Part shown: piece after piece, positions 1 through 11,870 of the stretch
Layout: each line of letters opens with the position of its first letter
Position numbering within the stretch: position 1 is the first letter of the stretch
Assembly (NCBI GenBank): GCA_907163375.1
Contig: CAJQUW010007737.1
Location: 124,001 to 188,000, forward strand
Source of the DNA: Prostheceraeus crozeri
Taxonomy: Eukaryota; Platyhelminthes; Polycladida; Euryleptidae
DNA length: 64,000 bases
Reading direction: 5' to 3'
Notes under the pieces: model-generated
What the model was told of the DNA's origin: nothing
What the model saw: the letters and a program-made list of their open reading frames with translations, nothing else
The model's database searches: none
Made by a program: the position numbers and the translations under genes

Positions 1-560
1 TTATTTTTGTGCTGTGTATTCTCTTACCATTTGAAACGTCTATCATGACTGACCTTACAACACCATCTTTTCCCTGATTGAGCTTCCGTTTTCTGCCTAG
101 CCGCCATTTTAATCTAGGAATTTTCTTTTCATCAATCTGACCTACTCCTGGGTAAATGGAAGTTCCCTTGTTCGTCTTCCTACCCTTCTCTTGCAGTGAC
201 AGAATGTATGACTTCGTCCATTCGCCTCAAAAATGGTTGAGGAATATGTTATTTCTCATTATTAGACTTGTTATACTCTTAGTTCTTTCCTTATCAAAGA
301 TATCATGAGGCTGGGTCAGACGCCTCAAAATCAATAAATGAGCTGGTGCTGTAACCTCTTCTCGAGAGTCTGACAAATATCCTAACGGCCTTGAATTCAA
401 AATTCCCTCAATTTCAGTAACTACTGCTTGTAGCTCAAAGAAATCAATTCTACTCTTCTCATATTGCTTGTAGTCATTCTATGAGCTATCTTTTTGTCTT
501 TTATGAGACGTTCATGAAAACCTCCAATCCAGGGGCGTATTTCCAGATAAATTCCCAATT
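1..560 (-). mobile_element. Bel/Pao-like LTR retrotransposon fragment (fossil, cut by window edge)
   Basis: On the - strand, short conceptual pieces resemble the end of a Bel/Pao-type pol. There is a stretch like the region after the integrase core (a motif of the type EIEGILNSRPL, about 290-440) and a stretch like the small C-terminal domain that follows it (a motif of the type WRLGR, about 60-150). The family assignment rests on these motifs alone. No LTR is visible and the element runs off the left edge. It is clearly broken, with several breaks, and looks old. Confidence 0.6.
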
Positions 561-890
561 TATCTCTATTCCATTGACAAACCTCTGACATTTGCTAGGT
601 TTTTCACGAAGCCTTTACGATGCTAGAAGCTATTTGAAAAGGCTAAAATTGTCACTTACTAAATTGGTAATATTACGTCTAGCAACGAACCGTCTCAATC
701 GGATGAAATTGATAAATGCCAGTAATCAAATCAAGATGAAATTTAATCATCCATGAATCCTACAGGGCGTCGGCCAGATTTCAAGCTTCAAATTAGAGGG
801 CGATTCCCGGGCTTTTATCGGCTTCATCTTTCGAAACTCAACTTCAATATCTTGTGCAAGTAGTTGACCACACGACGGGAGATCATGATG

Positions 891-1125
891 ATTTTTGGAA
901 AAAATGAAGGTAGAAGCTCCCCCAATCAGTTTTCGGTCGTCTATGTAATTTAAGTTAAAAAAATCCGACAGATCTTCGGCGTCCAGTGCCTTATAAAGTA
1001 TTGTGAGATAGACCACTGAAGGTGCTGGACGCCGAAGATCTGTCGGATTTTTTTGAACTTGAATTTCATAGACGACCGAAAACTGATTGGGGGAGATTCT
1101 ACCCTCTTTCTTCTAAAAAACATCC
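891..1125. repeat. Long inverted repeat (hairpin), arms about 100 bp
   Basis: The segment 891-991 is matched by the reverse complement of 1022-1124, leaving a central spacer of about 30 bp. Both arms contain the 17-base core GCCGAAGATCTGTCGGAT or its complement. It lies where the neighbouring multi-copy gene fragment loses its reading frame, so it probably formed by inverted duplication of part of that element. Confidence 0.8.
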
Positions 1126-2107
1126 TGTACAAAATTCTCTTCTCTGGAATTGCAGCAACATAGACTTTTATGAAATGTATAGTGACACGAACCTCGTTGA
1201 TAATGGATAGAGGATCACAATCTGCGTAGACGATTGAGAATGACCGTCGAACTAGTTGCTGATTGTCTTTGGCTATCCACTGATGATCCGTCTGAACACC
1301 GGTCATCTTTGGCGCGTTCTCAATAATATTCTGTAACTGGTGATAAGTACAATCAATGTTACCGGACGACACGACCGTGCCTACAATTTTACTGTTGTAC
1401 TCGTTGAGACAGGTAACGAACTGTTGAGCACTCTGCACCTGGTAACGTCTCGAGCGAACACAGTCCCAAGCAAAGTTTTTATGAAGCACACAGCAGCGAA
1501 CGTTGTGTGGAGTCTTGCCAATAGGGATGACGCGTTCGGGACGGGCATTATAGAAGAGAGACTTGCCAACTAATTTGCCGTGTTTTTCTACGAACCTTCG
1601 ATAAAACTCTCCAACTGTGTAGATCATCGAACGCTTTTGAACCTTAATCTTCTCGCCTTTTTCGCGCACAGTAACATAGTCTTTGGTTCCTGGACAGACA
1701 CGGGATATTTCATCCTGATCGTAGAAATCAGCAATGGAGTCTTTGTGGCTTTCTGATAAAGATGTTCTCTTCCCTTTAATGAACGACGAGCTGCTGGAGA
1801 CTTGGTATTCTTCAGCAATTGCTTGTGCTATGACTTTCCTGTGACGTGGGGAACGTGGCATTGCATTGATCACTCGCTGTTTTGCATTCGATTCGGCCGC
1901 TTTTGTTTTGAAAACCGTGTTGGAATCATTCAACTTCCTCTTCTCTAGGAGATTTTTCATCCTTACTTTAGCCTTCTCACGATCACATTCGAGTTCTTCT
2001 TGGGTCATATTTGAACGTCTCACTCTCATCCGGTCAACTTCTCGGGAAAGATATGATGAATTTGTGGAACGATACTTCTTCGCGATTTCAGCTCGAGTCT
2101 TGCCCAT
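950..2107 (-). pseudogene. Fragment of a multi-copy transposon-like invertebrate gene
   Basis: An open frame starts at the ATG ending at 2107 (MGKTRAEIAKKYR). It reads coherently for about 300 residues to around 1215, where it enters sequence that no longer looks like the same protein and then the hairpin. The N-terminal 70 residues are basic and probably helical. They are followed by KGKRTSLSESHK and by DFYDQDEISRVCPGTKDYVTV. A later motif, GKTPHNVRCCVLHKNF, has the Cys/His look of a small zinc site. From memory, the motifs D-Y-x-R/Q-DDISR-x-PGxKD and KTPHNxxxCxxHxN occur in a large family of repeated genes in many invertebrate genomes, thought to be element-borne; the enzyme function is not established. 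The C-terminal half is missing, so this is a truncated copy. It may be a distant relative of the DUF7869-like gene at 47-50 kb, but that is only an inference. Confidence 0.6.
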
Positions 2108-2164
2108 TTTTCGGTCATGAATCACATTGAAATATATCTTCCATTGTTTTATATTTCACAGTCA

Positions 2165-2445
2165 AAAATATTCATGGGACGCCCACGACTACTAAAAATA
2201 GCGCAACTTATACCCATGTTCATGGGAAAATCCTGGATACTTAAAATAGCCTATTTCTTTTACCCAATACATTCATTTGCTCCCATTCCGTTAATCAGTC
2301 ATGTCATGGGAAGCCCAAGGCTACTAAAAAAGGTTTACATTATGGTTGATGTGTGTTTCTCCACCTAAGACGTACATCTGTCTCCATATCGATTAAATCA
2401 GTCTTGAAATATCATGCGAATCCCTGGACTGCTAAAAATGGAATT
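2165..2445. repeat. Degenerate repeat, four copies of a ~30-bp motif
   Basis: A motif of the form ATGGGAnnCCCnnGnCTACT followed by AAAAATAG appears near 2173, 2222, 2306 and 2413 with irregular spacing of about 49, 84 and 107 bp. The copies differ at several positions. No coding potential is seen. Confidence 0.5.
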
Positions 2446-2751
2446 ACTCGTGAGTCAAGAGAATTTCTTGGAAACTTTAGAATAACTTACAAGCAACTAG
2501 GACATTGAAGTGCGTCAAAATTGTACCTAGCCATGAGTCGTTTCTTTGTAAATTTGTACCAGTATGACTAACTTTCGTGAATGAACTTGTATGCCAAAAA
2601 AACGACGAATGCCAATAGATATTCGATGCCCGACACGAAGCTAATGTTCCGAAATGATTTATTAACTTTATCTTCATACAAAGGAATGCATGGAGCGCGT
2701 TTGTGACTGATTTCTTTTTCGAATATGTTTTCTGATGAAGTTGGACAAAAT

Positions 2752-3134
2752 GTTCGTTCGTGACCTCACTTCTCGAAACTTATGAACTGCTAGTAATCAA
2801 ACGTTTCTAGATTTCTTTTCAGCATTTAAATTGATCAAATACCATACTAGTCTATTCAATCAGAGCAAATTTCGTGATAAAGAATCCATAGCTTTGGAGG
2901 TTATTAACGTTTACATTTTTTTCGAAAAAGTCGTGTCGTTCTGTGTTCGTTCGTGACCACTCAAACTATTGTATTTTAAACCATCAAATACACATTTTTT
3001 CATCGGTTTGGCTAGTGTTTCATAAACAGTGAATATTGCAGCCAATTCAAATAAAGTATGATTATCACCGGTTCAATAGGTTAGAAATGACAATCAGTAA
3101 TGTAACAATAAATCCTGCAAAGTTCGTTCGTGAC
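2752..3134. repeat. Three copies of a GTTCGTTCGTGAC motif
   Basis: The 13-mer GTTCGTTCGTGAC is present near 2752, 2945 and 3122, all in the same orientation and spaced by roughly 180-190 bp. Sequence between the copies is only weakly alike, so this may be a very old tandem array of a ~190-bp unit or a dispersed motif. Confidence 0.5.
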
Positions 3135-3326
3135 TGCGTGGAATTGCCCTATAACTTAAGGTTACAATGAAACTTCTGGGCTTCTACGTCTGATTGAAGA
3201 TATTGATAAATAGTTACTGAGATTGGTGTTTAGCCTGCAGCTGTTGAAAATGTCAATTCTGTTATATTTGTCGACTAAATGTGTTATGTTATGAATGCCA
3301 TCAGTACAATCCATCCCATAAAATGT

Positions 3327-3367
3327 AGGGGCATCTAGGGGCATCTAGGGGCATCTAGGGGCATCTC
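3327..3367. repeat. Short tandem repeat, 10-bp unit
   Basis: The unit GCATCTAGGG is repeated three times without change, with a partial fourth copy (GCATCTCC). Confidence 0.9.
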
Positions 3368-4375
3368 CAAAATGAGTTCCTAGCAATGTCATAGAAAAGG
3401 ACCTAACTACTACAGATCTCAGATTCACCACACTTCAGAGATTCAAATATCGATCAACTCAAGCTTGATAAGGATCATCCTGTCACTACGATAGTCACCC
3501 TTTCAGTCTCCTTCTACGACACGAAAGGATAACGTCGGTTCTATTACGCCGCAGACCACAAAGGCAAAATCCACTTATTGAAGTAGGATGAAACAACTAT
3601 GAATATTAATTTTCTTTATCGATTTCAAAATGCTAAATGTGATGAAAAAATCAATCACTTTGGAGTTCCTTGTTTCAAGACCTTGTAAAATCCAAAGCAA
3701 ATATATCAAATTCTAAGCGGTATTTTAGAACTTTTCATTGTATTTAGGAATTTTTGTGAACATGCGGACGGCCTGGCAAGCCTGATCCCATTCGTGACAA
3801 AGCATAACAAAAATATTCTGAATATTTTCAACAAAGTACTCTCTCCTGCTATAGCGGCTTTAAAATTAATGGATTCCTAGAATACCTAGTCGGATTATAA
3901 AAGCATGCAAACTTAAAAAAATTGTATAGAATTTTGAATAGAAAAAACAAAAAATCAAAAATGGTATAACGAAGTGCGGTGAACATAAAGACCTATATAA
4001 CCTAGATGTGGTTGTTGTAATTACCTGCAGTGAGTGGAAGTGTCCATTCTAGAGTAGAAAAAATCAGACTTTCAAAGTCATCTAATATTAGCCTTTTGTG
4101 CAAACTAATATAGGGTATGCTTTTTTTTGTACGGGTTGTAACTAGTTTTACATCTGCCAAATTGGGGGTATGTTTAGGAAGAGAATATAGATTCAAAGGC
4201 ATCAAATATTATGTCCTAAAAAATACTATCCTACATGTGAGAAAACACATAGCATCCTGTACCAAAAATCATGATCCAAATTTATGAACTATTTCTGATC
4301 TATCAAGAACAGTTAATGCCAGAGAGAAGAAAAAGTTTTTCATTTCTACGCTAAAAGGACTATGTGGTGATGTGG
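3368..4375. other. No recognisable feature
   Basis: AT-rich sequence with no convincing coding frame, repeat or RNA gene. Confidence 0.5.
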
Positions 4376-4859
4376 TTTAGGTATTAAGATGAAGGGTCTG
4401 GGGGGTTGGGAAGGTTTGTGAGGGGCGTGGCTGGGAGGGGGGTGGTAGTTTGTGTTGTGGCCGGGTTTTTTTGGTGTTTTTGTTGGGGTGTTGGTTGTTT
4501 TTATGGGGGACGTTGACCGTGCGTAAGGCGATGGGGGGGCTCATCTTTGCGGGGGGCGTGGGGTCGGGTAAGGTGGGGTGGTGGGGTTTTTGGGGGTTGG
4601 TTGGGATGAGAGCTGGCTGATTTAGGCCGGGAGTTGTTCGTCTTTTTGTTATGGGCTGCGATTATGGGGTTTTTTTGCTTGTGTTTGTGTTGGGTTTTTG
4701 ATATTGGTTGGTTTTGGTATTCAGGGATGCTGGTGATGTTGGTGGGCTTGGTTAGCCTATAGTTACAAAAATAAATTTTTGATAGCTTAAGCAAAATTAT
4801 TATGTCTGTAGTGTTCCCCCCCCCCCCCCCCCCCCCCCCCCACTATCCCCCTAACCCGC

Positions 4860-4893
<34 letters not shown>

Positions 4894-4985
4894 ATCTTGC
4901 ACCACACCCCCCATAACCCATCCATCAACCCCACACATACACCCCCCCGCATCAAATCGATAGCTTCAGTATAGGATTTATTTGC
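4376..4985. repeat. G/T-rich block switching to poly-C tracts
   Basis: From about 4388 to 4750 the + strand is almost entirely G and T, with many G runs. From 4816 it switches to C-rich sequence, with uninterrupted C runs of 26 (4816-4841) and 33 (4861-4893) and further short runs to about 4950. Both halves could form G-quadruplexes, on opposite strands. Long pure C runs are also a known trouble spot for sequencing and assembly, so the exact lengths may be unreliable. Confidence 0.8.
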
Positions 4986-7900
4986 TAACCAACCCGTGAC
5001 CTGAAGTAATCACGTTCCACCACTGAGTTTATGCAACCATAAGTGCTGCTCAATTCATGTATCAAAAACAATGTCTCCAATGATATGAAAATAGTCGCTG
5101 ATGCTTGAGTAGGGACTAATTTGGTGATGCAAACGTGTAAGCCAGATTGTTCATTCTGCAAAAAAGCCAGAAAAGGCAAACACTTTAATAGTTCAAACGA
5201 TAGTTCATTAATGCAAATATGTCAATATAACGAAGCAGAATTTCGTATGATGCTCATTAGTTTGAAATTCAGTATTAAAGTAAATAATGACAAGGCTAGA
5301 GCAAGAAATAATGACAATACGGTATACTTCAGTTTCTATTAATAGTAATAAATCCATTCATGTAATGGCCTATAAATGACATAAAATGCATGCAGCGGAA
5401 TAATCCACCTTTCACTAGTAAATTTTATCGAAAGCCATGTCGAATTCATCGCCTAGCTTTAGTAATATGTACCACGATACGTAGCGGACCACGATATGAA
5501 ATGCCGGTGATTCGACAGCTGTTTTTAAAGAAATCTAACTATTCTGAGAGGTTACTGAACTATTATTTGCTGCACTAAAACAGTGTACAAATGCGCAAGT
5601 TTTGGGAGCGCTCGATAGTCAGACTTCACAAAGTTGTTGAAAGCTCATTTATGGTTCACCTAAATTGTCAATTGCAGAACTATTTGCCTGGCATCAACGG
5701 CTACCATAGCATCACAATGATCGCTGAAATTATCTCTCATGTTCAAATCAAATATCTGATTCTTTCTGTTTCGAACCAACTGAGACATTGTGATGTCAAG
5801 TCACCTGTTACAATTAAATCAGAAAAATAATAATATTGAAAAGTAGATCTTTCTGAAAGTGCATAATTTTCTCGTCTTAGGTTCACCCACCATGAGATCG
5901 ATGAATATAGATTAATCAGTAAAAAGACGCTTTAGTCATGTCTATGCTTTAGATCTATCGACAGTTGTAAAGATTAGTGATGGCCCAATGCATTGATGCA
6001 CTGGGATTTTCAGAAACAGGAAGCCTTCATCATTGTAGTGACAACGCATGTTCACGAATCCATTAATTTTTAATGCACATGTCCGTTCTAGTCCTTTTTC
6101 AGCATAAACTGTCGGATTTCTGTTTGTCAAAGGAGGTTTGATGCCTTGGATGACATTGTTGGACTGTTTTGTAAGCGCAGCTGAATCTGCCATATATCTC
6201 AAGCTCATGGAGTGAGGTGGTTAGGGGGCATAATCAAACATGCCTGCTCGTCATGCCTCACATTCATTTCGTTTGTCTACTTCAATATTAAGAAATCGAA
6301 ATCGTACGTACCTTCAATCGGAATCACATGGCTTTCGTTTACTGAAAATAATTTCGACTAGAAACTGTAATTGAGATTAGGATGTGTGGAATATTTGTCA
6401 CCGATCACATCTTCACAAATTGAAAAAAACGCTGATAGGATTTTGTAATGTGTGTCTTTAATTCAGATGTTGCCTATAAATGTTACTGTAGCATTCACAG
6501 GAAGCAATGAAAGATGGGCCTTCATGTAACTGTTCATTGGCAGTTGCTATTACCACGGTTGAGCCGAAACATTTTTTTGGTCTCGCGGGTATTACACCGA
6601 CTGAGATATCCGCAAAAGTAGAGGACAGCATGAATTGAGTTTTGTTTTTTTTGAGTGTTATTCATAGAGGTGTGTTATCTTCCCAATAGAATTCTCTGCC
6701 TATTATGAATTTCTAAAGATAATAAGGAATGAAGAACAACAGCGAGTCAATGCACATTTTGATACTTATTTTTTTTATTTCGAATTTGTCTTAAAAATGG
6801 GCAATGAATGGACGATTAGTTTATCAAATATCGGTGCATCTTAATATCTGAATAAAAAACGTTTAAAAGATGAATGTCAGTCACTAGATAGTTGATTGTC
6901 AACCTCACTTGTTTCTCTAATTTCCTGGATGTAGTTGTTTCAGCAACTTCAACGGTTTCTACGAAACTCCTTTTGACGATATCTTGATTTTTTCTTACTG
7001 ACAGTGTCTACCCTGTCCAAGATGCTAATGAAAAGTGGTTCTTTGTAGCAAAGTGGCCTAGCTTTTTTTATGCGGCGTTCTTATGAGAAAATGCACTTTG
7101 CACTACTAATGCGTGAATTTCATAATCTGACACGTGAATTTGAAAAGAAATGAACTGATGCATTATGAAGCCGTAATCTTACTGACATGGAGTAATATAC
7201 CATCACCATAAAAACAACCATACCAAAAAATTGACATCAACCCAATAACTTTCGTGAATCATTCTACTTCAAAAAAATTTGCAGAACTTTCATATCTATG
7301 GATATGTTGTATAATCACTTAATGTATGGAAGTGGCAACAACAATTATCAAAATATGCGTCAGCAGTCTTGATAGCTGTCAAAATATTTGATGAAAACTC
7401 TGAATGCAATCTTAGCAAACCAATCACGAGAAGGCGCAATCTTTTTTCGACCACTATATAAAAAAGCATGGAGTTCTCCTTGTCGTAGAATGTGCTACTT
7501 TCTACTTCGTCCATTGATACAATCTATTGAGAGGTGTGACTGCATGCTTATGTAACATTTTTCAGAGTAACATGAAAACTTGTCTCTTTTTCATCATCAT
7601 TTGTGGTTTCTTTGTGGACTGCACTACAATGAGGAGCCTTGGCAAGGCGTTGCCTTCCAATAATTCTCTTTACTGCTTCTCCAATTTTCACCCTCTAGTC
7701 CGACCATGTCACAGTTCAAACACCTATTTCGTTAAAAATGTAGTATTAATCTCACCGAAGCCAAGTTGCGTAGCCTTCCATTATTTGCCACAGAATTTGT
7801 TGAATCAAGAGAAATCCCCGCTTGCTACTCAATATTTAGTTCAACCTGTTATGCTAGATTGACGATCGTTCGAGAGAGCTGAACATCGTATTCTCAGCAA

Positions 7901-8395
7901 TGTGCACCTTTTGCGATGCTAGGTCTACTGAACGCGAAAGAAGCATTCTTTAGGGAGGCATTATATAGGAATGCCAACTCACTAAATTAATGTGAGTTTG
8001 GCAATTTGATAACGAACCCTACATTTTAGGTAATGGCACACCACACATAATGGTGTATTGCCTCTCTTCTTTATAATGCGGTGCACTGTCTCCTTTTGCG
8101 CTCATAAGCATGAACTGCAGTGACAATCTTCGACTGGCTCATGGGCTTCGATTATTCTCAGTCGATCTTCCAATGGAATTGATCTTTGTTTCCGCAACAT
8201 TTTAAGTACCCGCATTGTAGCCTACATATCCGCAACATTGTGACATCTTATATTTCTAACTGAATTAGTCTGCTTTTAATTTTTACCATGAAAATGTTAG
8301 GATTTTCTTAGTGTTGGCCACATGACATATTTTAGTACAACACAATGTCATAACAGAATCGATTATTCACATTGAGCAAAATATCAATTCGGAAT
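4986..8395. other. Mostly unassigned AT-rich sequence
   Basis: Apart from one weak secreted-peptide candidate at 7572-7862, I see no supported gene or recognisable repeat here. A short - strand frame at 5942-6208 (88 codons with an ATG) has no recognisable domain. Confidence 0.4.
7572..7862 (+). CDS. Possible small secreted peptide (weak)
   Basis: The ATG at 7572 opens a 96-codon frame that begins with a signal-peptide-like run (MKTCLFFIIICGFFVDC): a Lys, then a hydrophobic stretch, then small residues. The rest is polar with four further Cys residues and no recognised domain. A pyrimidine-rich stretch ending in CAG lies just upstream (7543-7565), which would suit a splice acceptor for a terminal exon. 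A hydrophobic start can occur by chance in AT-rich DNA, and there is no second line of support, so this may not be a gene. Confidence 0.15.
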   Translation: MKTCLFFIIICGFFVDCTTMRSLGKALPSNNSLYCFSNFHPLVRPCHSSNTYFVKNVVLISPKPSCVAFHYLPQNLLNQEKSPLATQYLVQPVMLD

Positions 8396-8397
8396 TG

Positions 8398-8985
8398 TAA
8401 TGTTGGTGGTGGTGTCGACCCACCCCCTCCCTACTATTGGAAGGATGTCCAGGGGCCATCCGGCGGATCAATCGTCCACTCATAGCGGTGGTTGAGCTCC
8501 ACACACCATGGACGGGAATAACTCACAGGTCCCATCCATAGTGTCAGCGCTGTTTGTGTGTGCAGGAGAAAAAGTGTTTTGTATTGTGCGGATGAGATAT
8601 TCATAGGGTACAGAGAGGTTAAGAGTGGACAGAGGGGTTTATTTTGTGCAAGTACTCTTTTAAGAAGGGTGATCTGCTGGTGCGGAGTTGTGCCAGTGCT
8701 CTGCGTGTGCGTCTGTCGAGTGAAGTGTTGTCTCTGATTTGTGAACTGTGGGGGTTACGTGAATGATTTTGTTTTGTTTGTGCGTTGGGTATGTGCCGAC
8801 TTGGTGAGTGTGTGTTCGTTTGAGTAGTTGTTTAGTTGATGCGTTGAATGACTGTGAATGGGGTGAATTGCACTTCCCTGTGCTGAAAATTGGGTTTTGT
8901 TGTCTGATAGGTGGTGGTTGTTGCTTGAGGAGATGAAGATCCATTTCAATGATCGGGGTTTTTGTACTCGTAAATCCATAAATTA
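8398..8985 (-). other. Block that is A/C-rich on the - strand, element-like
   Basis: The part from about 8400 to 8530 is clearly GC-richer than its surroundings. The part from 8540 to 8950 is T-poor and A/C-rich when read on the - strand. Two - strand frames stay open across it, as expected from the skew alone. Skewed, T-poor blocks like this are common in the sense strand of LINE-type elements, and the 5' end of the LINE at 57.3-57.4 kb in this window looks similar. I could not identify a protein motif. Confidence 0.3.
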
Positions 8986-9720
8986 TACTGGCAAACAGTA
9001 TGCCAACCGCAAAATCCGTGATGAATGGGCGACAACTTGATTCGAGTCTAAAAGCTAATTTTGTGATCAACATTGCAATTCGACCAGTCAGAAGAACAAC
9101 ACAAGGCATGTAAATTTTTGCATGCCGCATGAATTTGTATCCACGTAGTTTTGAATTTATGTGTGCATTTTTTTTCATCAGTTTTTATCATTGTTACTTT
9201 AGGACCTTTGTTTGAGCTAATCGAATGGTTATGTTACTCTTTCATCCTCACCCTCACCATCATATACAATTTTTAGGCATTGGCTTATCGATATATGATG
9301 AATGGATGATATTGAGCTTAATAGAGAAAAGCCTATATGATTGAACACTCTGAATGGCAACAAAGTAGCGTGAACAATGTTGGCTGTTCATATCAGTACA
9401 TGGACGTGAAATTTTGTTTAATTGACTCATGCTCTGTGATTTATCTAAACCAGCTTCGTGTAAATCGCCATGTGTTCTCCTAGATCTAAATATGAGTTGT
9501 GTTAGATGCACACAAGATAATCCATATTACAACTAGCAGACATATGTCTTCTACTTGAATTCTGTTGTAATTTCGAGCATTTTTCAGTCAAGTATTTGTT
9601 CTGAAATTTTCTCAAAACTGTCCAGGTATAAGTTGATGAAAAGCATGGAACCATGTATGTGAAGTAAATCTCTATTAATTAAAATGTCAATTTTGACAAT
9701 CTACATGATGACCTAGCGTC
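8986..9720. other. No recognisable feature
   Basis: Ordinary AT-rich sequence without supported genes or repeats. Confidence 0.5.
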
Positions 9721-9724
9721 ACTA

Positions 9725-9905
9725 CTCCCCATGCTGGTGGCTTAGACGGTGCTGACGTAGACTTCTATCCGTAGCATTCTGATCCTTTGAGTCCGGATGC
9801 ACTTCCTGGTTATTTCCAATGAACCTTGCGGGGGCTCTACCGCTGGGCCAAAAGATCGCTAGGTAAAGTACTTAATCACTGTGCCCCGGAGACCATCGTG
9901 CCTCA
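9725..9905 (-). mobile_element. SINE-like, tRNA-related (weak)
   Basis: A GC-richer island in AT-rich DNA. Read on the - strand it contains TGGCCCAGCGGTAGAG, which fits the RNA polymerase III A box of tRNA genes. About 50 bases further on lies GGACTCAAAGGATC, a poor B-box match. It does not fold into a convincing functional tRNA, so an old tRNA-derived SINE is the most likely reading. Confidence 0.3.
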
Positions 9906-10084
9906 TAACATAATGAATACATCAAATCAATTTCAAAAATTTAAAATGCATCTTTGTGTGTTCAGCAATTTCTTACCTTAGAGTACTTAGATATAGGTAT
10001 GTTATTTGTAGGTCTATCACATAGAAATACAAGCTTAAAAATGTCAAAAAAATACCGGCTATCATCATTTGCTATTTGGAGCTT

Positions 10085-10200
10085 TGCTTATGCAAGTTGG
10101 ATGTCTGTATATTTTACTTGGACATCTGACTACAATACTCGGATCTTGTTCTTTGCTTTTCCAATTAGGATATTTGTCTATACTAGTCGGATCTCTCTTC
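10085..10200. repeat. Degenerate minisatellite, ~21-25 bp unit
   Basis: Variants of a unit resembling TACTCGGATCTNTNTNTA recur about five times, with differing spacing. The open frame over this stretch is a by-product of the repeat. Confidence 0.3.
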
Positions 10201-10842
10201 GGGAAAAACTAGTATGATATTGTGACATCATGAATTAGTAGGCTATATATGTGGTTTTGTGAAAGATTAGTTTCTCTTTCTGCTTTACATTCAATGTAGA
10301 GCGGGGATCTAGGAATTGACTTTTCTTTTGACCGTGTGGGATGATCCTTAAAAAACACGGTTTCTGTGAATACTTATTATTTCTTAAGCATGCGGTTTGA
10401 GAAATTGTTTCAAAATTTACTTATTAATTAAGTTTGTTTTCTCGAAAATTGCCAGCAGAAAGCACTTCATCAAGTAAAATTGTATTTGTGTAATTGGTTG
10501 TCCTAAGTCAAAATTGTTTGGATGAGCTTCAGTGTCGTATCACTAGGGGCGGGCAGGTATCATAGCACAGGTTTTTAACGCAATAAGTCATTTATAATCA
10601 GCACACACAGTTTGCTATATATATTAGATATTCACTCATTTTATGAAAATGTTTTAAGACTGTTGTAGCATGAATATTAATCAATAATTTATCAATTTAA
10701 AAGTGGTAATGGTGAAATTTGAGGTGAGATGCTGAGTCGTAGCAAATTGCCACTCCCTGAGTCGTCGGAGATTCTCTGGCTCCACATTCCTAATTTGATA
10801 TTTTTACAATCATCTAGCATTATCTTAGCTTAACTTCGGAAG

Positions 10843-10945
10843 TAGGCCCTATGGTTGAGCTGATGGAAGTCTGTCCTTGAACCTCGAGTTGGGTGTCGGA
10901 GTTTTATTCAAGACCCGGAGTTTGAGTCTAACTCCGCATCCTTGA
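10843..10945 (+). mobile_element. tRNA-derived SINE head or tRNA pseudogene
   Basis: TGGTTGAGCTGATGG at 10852 fits the A box. GTTTGAGTCTAACTCC near 10919 resembles the B box and is flanked by a 5-bp GGAGT/ACTCC stem like a T arm. The spacing of about 65 bases is right for a tRNA-like promoter. The anticodon region does not pair cleanly, so a working tRNA is unlikely. Confidence 0.4.
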
Positions 10946-11126
10946 TTCGCAACTCGCGGTGTTCATTGTTTTCTTATCTCGGATACAGTAATTTTCCCTA
11001 TAACCAAATTCAGAAGCTCTCAGAAATTCTTTTTCATCGAAATTTGTAGAAGCACATTACTATGATCTTCATGAGAATACTTAGATAAAGTTGATTGATG
11101 CTTTACAGTTGAGAAATGTTTTTCAG

Positions 11127-11257
11127 ATGTGGAGAGACGAATATGGTATGATGGAAATGTTACTCTCCTACATTTCCGAATTCAATGACTTCAAATGTTG
11201 GTCGAACTGGAGACCGATCTTGGTGGATATCTTATCATGCCATGAAAATGAACGGCG
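11127..11257 (+). CDS. Zinc-finger gene, upstream coding exon (exon 1 seen)
   Basis: An acceptor (TGTTTTTCAG ending at 11126) precedes 131 bases that are open from ATG and end at a GTGAGT donor at 11258. The encoded 43 residues begin MWRDEYGMMEMLLSY and are rich in aromatic and acidic residues, with no domain I recognise. The exon ends after two bases of a codon, which the next exon completes. Because an acceptor directly precedes the ATG, this may be the first coding exon after an untranslated one, or an internal exon. It is the start of the visible part of the gene that ends in C2H2 fingers at 24.6 kb. Confidence 0.6.
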
Positions 11258-11317
11258 GTGAGTGAAATGCATTTGTTTCAGTTGTCAAGTATTTTATGTT
11301 TAAGCAATTCTTTACAG

Positions 11318-11409
11318 ACAGCGAGAATCTTTGGCAAATGCAATCATCAATGAAAGAAGAGTTGAACCAATCACGCAATATTCTGAAATGCCTGAAGTCA
11401 AAGAGGAAG
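11318..11409 (+). CDS. Zinc-finger gene, second coding exon seen
   Basis: An acceptor (CTTTACAG ending at 11317) and a donor (GTAAGC from 11410) bound 92 bases. They complete the Arg codon left open by the exon at 11127 and continue QRESLANAIINERRVEP to MPEVKEE. The exon ends after one base of a codon. The intron before it is only 60 bp. The residues are charged and probably helical, with no known domain. The match of phases on both sides is the main support. Confidence 0.6.
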
Positions 11410-11870
11410 GTAAGCAAACCATGCTGAAACTAATAACCTGACCTTTTATTGCCTTCTTTGAAACTGATCATATGTTGTAATTCATTGGCAAAGCATTCCT
11501 TGACAAAGCATCCAAAATGAAATAGAAGTATATCCGTCGTCTCAGATTTTTGTAGAGAAGTGTCGTTCAATTTTCTCTTGAAGTTCTCTCGCTGTTGTCA
11601 AACAGCACGAGTTCACCGCATCTGACCGTCGCACTGTCCATCAGGAACCTGTCTCTTGTTAAGTGAACTATTTCGAGGCGATGGATGCTTTTCTGTCATT
11701 CAGAGAACCATTCTTATACAGTAGAGAGTCTTCCGTCACCTAACAGCCACAGGGGCCCTACTATGTGTTCGTATGCCTGAGTATGTAATTTCGTTTTGTA
11801 ATTCGACTACCAATCAAATTTTCAATCCCACGGGATCACAAAGCTAACTTTTTTCCCGCAGTTAATTTTT

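Noticed and set aside
4501-4794. 97-codon - strand frame rich in Pro, Lys and His
   Set aside because: It is a product of the G/T-rich low-complexity block and has no domain.
5942-6208. 88-codon - strand frame with ATG
   Set aside because: No recognisable domain, no splice or promoter support, length within chance for this amount of sequence.
8660-9178. 172-codon - strand frame
   Set aside because: It follows the A/C skew of the block, two frames are open at once, and no motif is present.
10852-10945. A functional tRNA gene
   Set aside because: A and B boxes are recognisable but acceptor and anticodon stems do not pair; a SINE or pseudogene is more likely.
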